A DNA stretch of 12,435 nucleotides from Bacillota bacterium (GTDB lineage Bacteria > Bacillota > Clostridia > Christensenellales > CAG-138), in NCBI GenBank assembly GCA_023409435.1, contig JAEYHP010000011.1, forward strand, positions 1 through 12,435, written 5' to 3'. This document shows, piece after piece, positions 6,028 through 12,435 of this stretch. Under the pieces are notes generated by a model. It did no database searches and had not been told where the DNA came from. It saw only the letters and a program-made list of their open reading frames with translations. Numbering within the stretch: position 1 is the stretch's first letter; each line of letters begins with the position of its first letter. Position numbers and translations under genes: made by a program.

Positions 6028-6959
6028 GCGAGTACCACGCGCCCATCATGGTGGAGGAAGTGCTTTCCCTCCTTGCGCCGGAGCGCGGCGGCATATTCGT
6101 GGACGGAACGCTCGGCGGCGGCGGGCACGCGGAAGCGGTATTGAAGAAGTTCCCTTCGAACGGCAGGCTATATGGCATCGACCGGGACGGGGAAGCGATT
6201 GCGGAGGCGTCAAAAAGGCTTGCTCCCTTCGGGGGAAAATTCCGGGCGCTGCGCGGAAATTTCTTTGATATGGCTGCCCTTTTAAAAGAGCAGGGCGTAG
6301 ACAAAGCGGACGGCATCTTAATGGATTTTGGGGTGTCATCGCACCAACTCGATTCTCCAAAACGCGGGTTTTCCTACCACAACGAAGCGCCGCTGGACAT
6401 GCGCATGGACGAGGACGCGGCATTGAGCGCCTATGACGTGGTGAATTCTTACCCGGCGGAGCGGCTGGCGACAATACTCAGGGAATATGGGGAAGAACGC
6501 TACGCCATGCGCATTGCAAACGCAATCGTGCGTGCGCGGCAGAAAGCGCCCGTCGCCTCCACCACGGAGCTTGCGGAAATCGTCAAGGCCGCCACTCCGG
6601 CGGAAAACCGGTGGGAAGGCCAGCACCCCGCAAGGCGTGCGTTCCAGGCCATCCGCATCGAGGTAAACGGGGAGCTCAACGGTTTAAATAAAGCCCTTAC
6701 CGACGCGGTGGAACTCTTAAACCCCGGCGGAAGGCTGTGCGTCATTACATTTCATTCGCTCGAGGACAGGATCGCGAAGCAGACGTTTAAAACATTGGAG
6801 AACCCCTGCACCTGCCCGCCCAAAGCGCCAATCTGCACATGCAACAAAAAGCCCGTCGTGCGGATATTGACAAAAAAGCCCGTCATAGCAGGGGAAGAAG
6901 AATTAAAAGACAACGCCCGGTCGCGCAGCGCCAAGCTGCGCGCCGTAGAAAAACGATAA
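6024..6959 (+). CDS. rsmH: 16S rRNA (cytosine(1402)-N(4))-methyltransferase RsmH (MraW)
   Basis: S-adenosylmethionine-dependent enzyme that N4-methylates C1402 in the 16S rRNA decoding centre. It has 311 residues, the usual size. Start ATG 6024 overlaps the mraZ stop, is preceded by GGAG (6012-6015) and gives the family start MSEYHAPIMVEEVL; the frame extends further upstream only inside mraZ. SAM-binding motif DGTLGGGGHA (27-36), acidic loop IDRDGEA (52-58), catalytic-region motif MDFGVSSHQLD (100-110), RGFSYH (114-119), HPARRAFQAIRIEVN (201-215) and ITFHSLEDRI (241-250) are all present. The C-terminal CTC...CTC cysteines (262, 264, 271, 273) are common in Gram-positive RsmH. The role in the dcw cluster is conserved by position rather than by a known division function. 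Confidence 0.97.
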   Translation: MSEYHAPIMVEEVLSLLAPERGGIFVDGTLGGGGHAEAVLKKFPSNGRLYGIDRDGEAIAEASKRLAPFGGKFRALRGNFFDMAALLKEQGVDKADGILMDFGVSSHQLDSPKRGFSYHNEAPLDMRMDEDAALSAYDVVNSYPAERLATILREYGEERYAMRIANAIVRARQKAPVASTTELAEIVKAATPAENRWEGQHPARRAFQAIRIEVNGELNGLNKALTDAVELLNPGGRLCVITFHSLEDRIAKQTFKTLENPCTCPPKAPICTCNKKPVVRILTKKPVIAGEEELKDNARSRSAKLRAVEKR

Positions 6960-6992
6960 TCGGCGGCATGCGCGTAAAAGAAAGGGAATACG

Positions 6993-7502
6993 ATGGAAGT
7001 AGCGGGAAACAGGCACAGAGCGGCATACACGGCATCACGGGTCTATTCGCCTACGCGCGGCGCAAACGCGTATGCATACGCGCCCGCGGCGGCCCCCGCG
7101 CAGCCTGTTGAGCAGCCGAAGGTCGCGCCAAAACCGCAACAGAGGCAAAAAACCAAGGCGCGCCCGGCATTAAGTGTGGGCTGCAAGGCAGCGATGCTGG
7201 TTGCCGTCACTGCGGTTGCTGCGGCCTCCCTGTTCGTGGTATTCCGGTATGCCCGCATCGCCGGGAGTTATCTGGAAGTCAATCAGTTGAAATCCGATAT
7301 GGAAGCTGCGCAGCTTCGAGTAAACGCGTTGAATGTGGAGCTTGAGTGCGCGGTGAGCATACAGAACGTACAGGACGCCGCGGCGCGTCTTGGCATGACA
7401 TATCCCACGGCGGACCAGTTTGTCCGCGCGGGGGACGCGCTGCCCGGCGCGGGCGCGCAAACGCCCGAAAACGGGGCGGCCACAGTGGCGGAAGGAGCGT
7501 AG
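6993..7502 (+). CDS. ftsL: FtsL-like septum formation protein
   Basis: Predicted single-pass (bitopic) membrane protein of 169 residues. About 60 Ala/Pro-rich and basic residues are followed by one hydrophobic helix (roughly 65-86), a short coiled-coil-like segment (about 92-122, with LEVNQLKSDMEAAQLRVNAL) and VQDAAARLGMTYP (126-138). The last motif resembles the C-terminal part of FtsL/DivIC proteins. FtsL joins DivIB/FtsQ and DivIC/FtsB in the complex that activates septal cell-wall synthesis. Sequence conservation in this family is low, so the call rests on topology, size and position between rsmH and the class B PBP. AAAGGGA (6981-6987) precedes the ATG. The long N-terminal cytosolic tail and a Gly/Ala-rich C-terminal tail are larger than in the Bacillus protein. 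Confidence 0.75.
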   Translation: MEVAGNRHRAAYTASRVYSPTRGANAYAYAPAAAPAQPVEQPKVAPKPQQRQKTKARPALSVGCKAAMLVAVTAVAAASLFVVFRYARIAGSYLEVNQLKSDMEAAQLRVNALNVELECAVSIQNVQDAAARLGMTYPTADQFVRAGDALPGAGAQTPENGAATVAEGA

Positions 7503-7560
7503 CGCGTTAACCGGCGCGTACGCAGCGCCGCCGGCAGCTTTTTTCGCAATGGAGGCACGC

Positions 7561-9684
7561 ATGAGCGCACCGGATACCGCCAACAAAAAGAGACTCTTTC
7601 GAATGCTCCTGATCGTGGGCTTTCTGTTCCTGCTACTGCTTGGAAGGCTCTTCTATGTGCAGATTGTCTGGGGGCCGGAACTGCAGGAAAAAGCGCTGCT
7701 GCAGTGGACGATGGATACAAGCCTCTCCGCCGAGCGCGGCCGCATAATGGACAGGGACGGGCAGACGCTCGCCCAGAGCGGCACCGCATACCAGGTGGAG
7801 GTCAACCCCAAGCAGGTTCCGACTACCGAGCGCGAGCGCGTGGCAACCGAGCTTACCAACGTACTGAGGCTCAATTACGAAACCACATTGACCCGTGTAA
7901 GCGATACGACAAAGCAGCAGATTGTGCTCAAGCGGCAGGTGGAACGGGAGAAGATCGACCAGTTGAGCGCGCTCCAGCTCAAGGGCGTTACATTCAGCGT
8001 GGACACCAAACGCTACTATCCTTTGGGAAACATGCTGTCTCAGACTTTGGGCTTCACCACGGTGGACGGCGTGGGGCAGGAGGGCCTGGAGAGAAGCTTC
8101 AACAAATATCTCGCTGGCGAGCCCGGCAGGCTCATTACCGAGACCGACCGGGACAACAAGCCCCTCCCGTACGGGACGCAGGAATTCATAGAGCCGGTGA
8201 ACGGCTGCTCGCTGGTGCTTACGACCGACGCCGTGGTGCAGTCGTTTTTGGAGAAAGCGCTGCAGGAAGCCCTGACCATTAACAAGGCGAAGAACGCACA
8301 GGGAATCATGCTGGATGTGCAGACGGGTGAAATACTTGCCGTTTCCACCAAACCCGATTACGACCCCAACGCGCCCCCGCGCGACGATCTCGCGACATTG
8401 CAGGCGCTTGCGAAAAACCGCGTGGTGACCGACGCCTATGAGCCCGGCTCCACATTCAAGATCGTGACGCTTTCCTCAGCACTCGATTCCGGGGCCGTCA
8501 ATACGGGTACGACGTTCGAGTGCCCGGGCTTCAAGGTGGTCAACGGCGAACGCATCAAGTGCTGGAAAAGCAGCCACGGGCACCAGACGCTCATCAAGGC
8601 CGTGCAGAACTCCTGCAACCCCGCGTTTATGACGATGGCGCTCGCGATGGGCAAGGAAACGTTCTACGATTATATTTACAAGTTTGGCTTCGGGTCCTCC
8701 ACGGAAAGCGGGCTGACGGGCGAGAGCGGCGGCATCGTGATCCATGAAAAATATATCCGGGACAACAATACCGCGCGTATCGGCTTTGGACAGAGCATTG
8801 CGGTAACGCCCATGCAGCTTGCCAGTGCGACAGCCGCCGCCATCAACGGCGGGGAGCTGATGCAGCCCTACATCGTCAAGCAGGTGATCGGCCCGAATGG
8901 GGAGATCATAAAGGAAAATAAGCCCACAGTCGTGCGCCGCGTGATTTCGGAGGAAACCTCCGCAACTGTCCGCTCCATATTGGAAAGTGTGGTGACCGAG
9001 GGCAGCGGGCGCAACGCGCAGATACCCGGCTACCGCGTGGGCGGCAAGACCGGAACGGCGCAGAAATATGTGGACGGCAAACCGTCTTCGGGCAGCCTCA
9101 TCGCTTCCTTCATTGGCTTTGCCCCTGCGGATAACCCGAAGTACCTGTGCCTGATCCTGGTGGATGAACCCAAGGTCGGCGTCATATTCGGAAGCACGGT
9201 GGCGGCGCCCTTTGTAAAAGAAGTACTGCAGGATACGCTGATGCACTACGGCGTAAAGCCCAGCGTGGAAACAGAAACTGTTGTGGTGCCGGACGTGGTG
9301 GGAAAATCCGCCCAGGAAGCGGCGGCCATCCTTGCGGAGAACGGGCTTGTTGCGGATTATTCCGAATGGGAGGCCGCTGCCGCGGTCACTTCCCAGGTGC
9401 CATACGCACGGGAAACGGTTGCAAAAGGCAGCGGGGTGCTCCTTTATACAACGGATACCACAGAGGATGCAGACCACGGCGGCACGGAGGACCTTGTTAC
9501 GGTGCCGGACGTTTCGGGCATGACCCGCATAGAGGCCTATGACGCGCTCACGGCGGTGGGCCTGACGCTTCGGATCGAGCCGGAAGACCAGAGCGGCAAG
9601 GCGATCCGGCAGAAGCCGGCGGCCAACGAGACGCTCCCGTTCGGGCAAAGCGTGACGGTGGAATTCTCCCAAGTGGAGGAATGA
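7561..9684 (+). CDS. spoVD: Class B penicillin-binding protein, SpoVD/FtsI type, with two PASTA domains
   Basis: Membrane-anchored D,D-transpeptidase that cross-links peptidoglycan at the septum or spore cortex. With the ATG at 7561 (GGAGG at 7551-7555) it has 707 residues: a short cytosolic tail, one membrane anchor (about 12-34), a dimerisation domain from about 55 (AERGRIMDRDG), and a transpeptidase domain. The active site is complete: STFK with Ser297 and Lys300, SCN (351-353) and KTG (496-498). Two PASTA domains follow, VVPDVVGKSAQEA (about 575-630) and VTVPDVSGMTRIEA (about 646-703). Cys334 (KCW) and Cys352 (SCN) match from memory the redox-controlled cysteine pair of B. subtilis SpoVD, yet SpoVD has one PASTA domain and PBP2b has two. 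It is the only PBP in this part of the cluster, so it may serve division, sporulation or both; the symbol is a best guess. Confidence 0.9.
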   Translation: MSAPDTANKKRLFRMLLIVGFLFLLLLGRLFYVQIVWGPELQEKALLQWTMDTSLSAERGRIMDRDGQTLAQSGTAYQVEVNPKQVPTTERERVATELTNVLRLNYETTLTRVSDTTKQQIVLKRQVEREKIDQLSALQLKGVTFSVDTKRYYPLGNMLSQTLGFTTVDGVGQEGLERSFNKYLAGEPGRLITETDRDNKPLPYGTQEFIEPVNGCSLVLTTDAVVQSFLEKALQEALTINKAKNAQGIMLDVQTGEILAVSTKPDYDPNAPPRDDLATLQALAKNRVVTDAYEPGSTFKIVTLSSALDSGAVNTGTTFECPGFKVVNGERIKCWKSSHGHQTLIKAVQNSCNPAFMTMALAMGKETFYDYIYKFGFGSSTESGLTGESGGIVIHEKYIRDNNTARIGFGQSIAVTPMQLASATAAAINGGELMQPYIVKQVIGPNGEIIKENKPTVVRRVISEETSATVRSILESVVTEGSGRNAQIPGYRVGGKTGTAQKYVDGKPSSGSLIASFIGFAPADNPKYLCLILVDEPKVGVIFGSTVAAPFVKEVLQDTLMHYGVKPSVETETVVVPDVVGKSAQEAAAILAENGLVADYSEWEAAAAVTSQVPYARETVAKGSGVLLYTTDTTEDADHGGTEDLVTVPDVSGMTRIEAYDALTAVGLTLRIEPEDQSGKAIRQKPAANETLPFGQSVTVEFSQVEE

Positions 9685-9714
9685 GACCGAAAAACCGCGA
9701 AGAAACCCTTGAAA

Positions 9715-9744
9715 TGGACATGCAAGACGCGCTTGTGGTATACT
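9715..9744 (+). promoter_or_regulatory. Probable internal promoter for murE-mraY
   Basis: TGGACA (9715-9720) and TATACT (9739-9744) are 18 bases apart in the 146-base gap between the PBP gene and murE. The -10 is preceded by TGG (9736-9738), an extended -10 element. Predicted start near 9751 leaves a leader of about 80 bases. The alternative -35 TTGAAA (9709-9714) is 24 bases away and too far. No terminator is visible after the PBP gene, so this would add to readthrough from the mraZ promoter. Confidence 0.55.
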
Positions 9745-9757
9745 GAGTGAGGTCTTT

Positions 9758-9777
9758 AGGCAAGCAGCCAATTGCCT
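9758..9777 (+). other. Stem-loop in the murE leader
   Basis: AGGCAA (9758-9763) pairs with TTGCCT (9772-9777) around an 8-base loop, just downstream of the predicted murE transcription start. No T run follows, so it is not an intrinsic terminator. It may be a 5' stability element or chance; six base pairs are weak evidence. Confidence 0.25.
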
Positions 9778-9830
9778 TAGATCCGCATTAACTGCCGCAA
9801 GCGTGAGCAGGATGGTAAAGGAGAACCACA

Positions 9831-11273
9831 ATGTTGCTTTCAAAACTGTGCCAAAGTTTTGAACACCGCCTCATCGGGGCGGATACCGACATTGACGTAT
9901 TGCAATACGATTCAAGAAAAGTAAAGCCGGGCAGCCTCTTCTGCTGCATCGTAGGAACATTTTCGGACGGGCATGAGTACGCCGCTCTGGCGGTGGAAGC
10001 GGGGGCTTCCGCCATACTGGTAGAGCGTGAGCTGCCTCTTCCCGTACCCCAGATCATCGTGAAAAACTCCCGCATCGCCATGGCCGAAATGGCCGCGGAA
10101 TTCTATGGCCACCCGGAACGGGACATGCGCCTTGTCGGCATCACAGGCACCAACGGAAAGACCACCACTACCTACATGGTCAAAGCCATCACGGAGCACG
10201 CGGGCAAAAAGGTGGGGTTGATCGGAACCATCAAAAACATGATCGGCGCGCGCGTAATCGAAACCGAACGCACCACGCCGGAATCCGTGGACCTGTACCG
10301 TTTGCTCAAGGAAATGAAGGACGAGGGCATCGAAATCGTGGTGATGGAGGTTTCCTCCCACTCGCTTGACCAGAACCGCGTGCACGGCCTGACGTTCGAC
10401 GTGGCGGAATTCACCAACCTTACGCAGGACCATCTCGATTACCATAAGACGTTTGAAAATTATCTTGCCGCCAAAAAGAAGCTCTTTTTGCAGAGCAGGC
10501 GCGGCGTCATCAACATAGACGATCCTTATTCGGGCAAGCTTTTGGATGGGCTCACGCTGCCCGTCACCACGTTCGGCATCCGGGAACGCGCGGACGTTTG
10601 TGCCAGCGAAATCGACATTACCACCCGAGGGGTGCAGTTCGATCTCAGGTTTCCCGGCGGCGTCACCCGCATCAACGTGCCCATACCGGGGCTTTTCAGC
10701 GTATTCAACGCCATGGGCGCCGTGGCCGTGGGGCTTAGCCTGAACATCCCCATGGGGCATATCAAGTCGGGCCTTGAGGATATGCAGAGCGTTTCGGGCC
10801 GCCTGGAGCCGCTCAACACGGGCAACCTCGGCTTCTCCGTGTTTGTGGATTACGCGCATACGCCGGACGCTTTAGAAAACGTATTGAAGACCGTGCGCGG
10901 CTTTGCAAAAGGCAGGATCATCACTGTGTTCGGCTGCGGCGGAGACAGGGACCGCGCGAAACGCCCCATCATGGGTGAAATCGCGGGCCGGTATTCCGAC
11001 CGTCTGGTTGTCACCAGCGACAACCCGCGCACGGAGGATCCGTTTGAGATACTCGCGGCTATTGAAGAAGGTGTCAAAAAGTCCGGTTGCGCATATATCA
11101 CAATAGAGCAGCGGCGCGAAGCGATCCTGCATGCGCTCAAAAACGCAAGGAAAGACGATGTCATCGTCGTTGCGGGCAAGGGCCATGAAAATTATCAGGA
11201 GATCAACGGCATCAAGCACCATTTCGACGACAAGGAGACCGTAATGGAGCTGCTTGGAGAATTGGAACGTTGA
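9831..11273 (+). CDS. murE: UDP-N-acetylmuramoyl-L-alanyl-D-glutamate--2,6-diaminopimelate ligase MurE
   Basis: Cytosolic ATP-dependent Mur ligase that adds the third amino acid to the peptidoglycan stem peptide. It has 480 residues with the three usual domains: UDP-binding N-terminal (contains YDSRKVKPGSLFCC), central ATPase and C-terminal ligase domain. P-loop GITGTNGKTTT has Lys110. Lys215 in YLAAKKKLF aligns with the carbamylated lysine of the family. The amino-acid pocket motif DNPR (397-400) and the late GKGHE motif are those of meso-diaminopimelate-adding enzymes rather than lysine-adding ones, so DAP-type peptidoglycan is predicted. The start is supported by AAGGAGA (9818-9824). It follows an apparent internal promoter and lies 38 bases before mraY, with which it is probably co-transcribed. 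Confidence 0.96.
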   Translation: MLLSKLCQSFEHRLIGADTDIDVLQYDSRKVKPGSLFCCIVGTFSDGHEYAALAVEAGASAILVERELPLPVPQIIVKNSRIAMAEMAAEFYGHPERDMRLVGITGTNGKTTTTYMVKAITEHAGKKVGLIGTIKNMIGARVIETERTTPESVDLYRLLKEMKDEGIEIVVMEVSSHSLDQNRVHGLTFDVAEFTNLTQDHLDYHKTFENYLAAKKKLFLQSRRGVINIDDPYSGKLLDGLTLPVTTFGIRERADVCASEIDITTRGVQFDLRFPGGVTRINVPIPGLFSVFNAMGAVAVGLSLNIPMGHIKSGLEDMQSVSGRLEPLNTGNLGFSVFVDYAHTPDALENVLKTVRGFAKGRIITVFGCGGDRDRAKRPIMGEIAGRYSDRLVVTSDNPRTEDPFEILAAIEEGVKKSGCAYITIEQRREAILHALKNARKDDVIVVAGKGHENYQEINGIKHHFDDKETVMELLGELER

Positions 11274-11311
11274 TTTAGCATCGTACGCACCAAAGCAAAC
11301 CGGAGGAAGGC

Positions 11312-12310
11312 ATGCAACAGCTTATACTGGCGTTATTGCTCAGTTTTCTAGTAACCCTGCTATTGGGGCCGCTTGTGATACCCATGCTCAAGAGACTCAA
11401 ATTCGGCCAGACCGAGCGGGACGACGGCCCGCAGACGCACCTTGTAAAATCCGGCACCCCCACGATGGGCGGCCTCATGATATTGGCGGGCATATTGGCA
11501 GGAACACTGACGTTTTCCATGGCGGGGCTGGAGTTTGTACTCCCCTCGCTGCTTACGACATTCGCGTTTGGGCTTGTCGGGTTCCTGGATGATTTTATCA
11601 AGGTCAAGCGCAGGCGGTCGTTGGGACTGAGCGCTTACCAGAAGATCATCGCGCAGCTGGTGTTCGCGTTCATCGTGGCGCTAACCGCCTACAACAACCC
11701 GTTTATCGGCCCAACCATCGTGCTGCCGTTCTCCGGCGCGGAGTGGAATCTGGGCATCTGGTACATCCCGTTCGTGATGTTCGTCGTCATTGCAGAGGTC
11801 AACGCCGTCAATTTGACGGACGGTCTGGATGGACTGGCTTCCGGCGTCACCATGATATACGCGGTGGCGATGTCCCTGATATTCACGCTGTTGTCGGTCA
11901 CAGCGTCGGACAACGGGCAGGTCGGCTACAGCGCGAACCTGGGCGGCATGGCGGTGTTTTCTGCCGCGGTATCCGGCGCCTGCCTCGCGTTTTTGCGGTT
12001 TAACACCTACCCTGCCCGCGTGTTCATGGGCGATACCGGTTCCATGGCGCTGGGCGGCGCTATCACGATGATGGCGATATTCAACCGCGGCTTGCTGCTG
12101 CTGCCCCTCATGGGCGGTTGCTTTATGGCCTCCGCCATCAGCGTGGTGTTGCAGGTCGGGTCGTACAAGCTCCGCAAGAAGCGCATATTTAAAATGGCGC
12201 CACTGCACCATCATTTTGAGCTGATGGGTGTACCGGAAACCAAAATTGTTTCGATGTATATGATAGTGACCGCCATATTGTGCCTTGTCTGCCTTTTGGC
12301 GTATGTGTAA
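11312..12310 (+). CDS. mraY: Phospho-N-acetylmuramoyl-pentapeptide-transferase MraY
   Basis: Polytopic inner-membrane enzyme that transfers phospho-MurNAc-pentapeptide from UDP to undecaprenyl phosphate, making lipid I. It has 332 residues and about ten hydrophobic segments, normal for the family. Signature motifs are all present: ERDDGPQTHLVKSGTPTMGG (35-54), the catalytic aspartates in FLDDFIK (91-97), NAVNLTDGLDGL (164-175), VFMGDTGSMALGG (237-249) and the histidine loop APLHHHFELMG (296-306). GGAGG (11302-11306) precedes the ATG. It lies 38 bases after murE with no murF between them. The sequence beyond the stop shows only a weak hairpin with a short T run (12331-12355), so transcription probably continues. 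Confidence 0.97.
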   Translation: MQQLILALLLSFLVTLLLGPLVIPMLKRLKFGQTERDDGPQTHLVKSGTPTMGGLMILAGILAGTLTFSMAGLEFVLPSLLTTFAFGLVGFLDDFIKVKRRRSLGLSAYQKIIAQLVFAFIVALTAYNNPFIGPTIVLPFSGAEWNLGIWYIPFVMFVVIAEVNAVNLTDGLDGLASGVTMIYAVAMSLIFTLLSVTASDNGQVGYSANLGGMAVFSAAVSGACLAFLRFNTYPARVFMGDTGSMALGGAITMMAIFNRGLLLLPLMGGCFMASAISVVLQVGSYKLRKKRIFKMAPLHHHFELMGVPETKIVSMYMIVTAILCLVCLLAYV

Positions 12311-12388
12311 TTGACTGTTTGCCGTTCTGGGCGGGTCTCGGGATGCCGCGTTTTTAGTTGGCGCTTGGCGTGGCGGAGGGACTGACGG

Positions 12389-12435
12389 ATGTTTGAGGGA
12401 AAGAGGCGGCTCTGTTGCCTCAAGCATCTGCCGCC
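12389..12435 (+). CDS. Possible start of the next dcw-cluster gene (3' end outside window)
   Basis: An ATG at 12389 has a well-placed ribosome binding site, GGAGGG (12375-12380), 8 bases upstream. The frame stays open for the 15 complete codons left in the window, starting MFEGKRRLCC. These residues do not match the start of MurD, FtsW/SpoVE or MurG as I know them, so no identity is offered. The 78 bases between the mraY stop and this ATG show no promoter. Inverted repeats in the same segment (GGCGGC/GCCGCC and GAGGC/GCCTC) make it possible that this is not coding. Confidence 0.3.
   Translation, partial: MFEGKRRLCCLKHLP

Noticed and set aside
6839..7111. 90-codon + strand frame across the rsmH end and the ftsL start
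   Set aside because: Out-of-frame shadow rich in Arg; the overlapping real genes have good starts and conserved motifs.
7420..7560. Longer N-terminus for the PBP, starting at 7420 inside ftsL
   Set aside because: It would overlap ftsL by 83 bases and add about 47 Arg/Ala-rich residues; GGAGG at 7551-7555 supports the start at 7561.
8476..9843. 455-codon open frame on the - strand inside the PBP gene
   Set aside because: Antisense shadow of a fully motif-supported transpeptidase; no domain visible.
12331..12355. Terminator-like GCGG...CCGC hairpin followed by five T after mraY
   Set aside because: Only a 4-bp stem with an 11-base loop; too weak to call a terminator beside the strong one at 5367-5407.
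1..12435. Signs of mobile elements, phage genes, CRISPR or defence systems
   Set aside because: No transposase, integrase, repeat array, tRNA edge or composition break was visible; all genes are conserved housekeeping genes except one small unknown.

Overview
The window reads as an ordinary chromosomal housekeeping region of a fairly high-GC bacterium of the Firmicutes (Bacillota), most likely a spore-forming member of the Clostridia. This placement is an inference from three things. The order lonB-lon-ysxC is typical of Bacillus and Clostridia. A dcw (division and cell wall) cluster opens with mraZ-rsmH-ftsL. The penicillin-binding protein carries PASTA domains and a SpoVD-like cysteine pair. 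All supported genes lie on the + strand. I see no rRNA, tRNA, CRISPR array, phage gene or insertion sequence.

Region 1 (1-3934) is a proteolysis and ribosome-assembly group. It holds the 3' part of lonB, a well-formed sigma-A promoter, the full ATP-dependent protease gene lon, and the GTPase gene ysxC/engB, whose start overlaps the lon stop (ATGA). Region 2 (3935-5407) looks like a separate transcription unit. A second strong promoter precedes a small unrecognised protein with two zinc-ribbon-like cysteine knuckles and a very acidic tail. A metallophosphoesterase gene follows, and a textbook intrinsic terminator closes the unit.

Region 3 (5408-12435) is the start of the dcw cluster. Upstream of mraZ are three direct repeats with a 10-bp period, abutting an extended -10 promoter, which is the expected layout of an MraZ autoregulatory operator. 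Then come mraZ, rsmH (ATGA overlap), an ftsL-like gene, one class B penicillin-binding protein with two PASTA domains, an apparent internal promoter, murE (meso-diaminopimelate type by its DNPR motif) and mraY. murF is not between murE and mraY. The window ends 47 bases into a possible next gene that I cannot identify.

The dcw genes work together. MurE adds the third amino acid of the stem peptide and MraY loads the finished pentapeptide on lipid. The PBP cross-links the polymer at the septum or spore cortex, FtsL scaffolds the divisome, RsmH methylates 16S rRNA, and MraZ probably tunes transcription of the cluster. I found no convincing novel system. The most interesting points are the probable MraZ operator, the uncharacterised zinc-ribbon/acidic protein with its nearby RNA structures, and the mixed SpoVD/PBP2b character of the transpeptidase.
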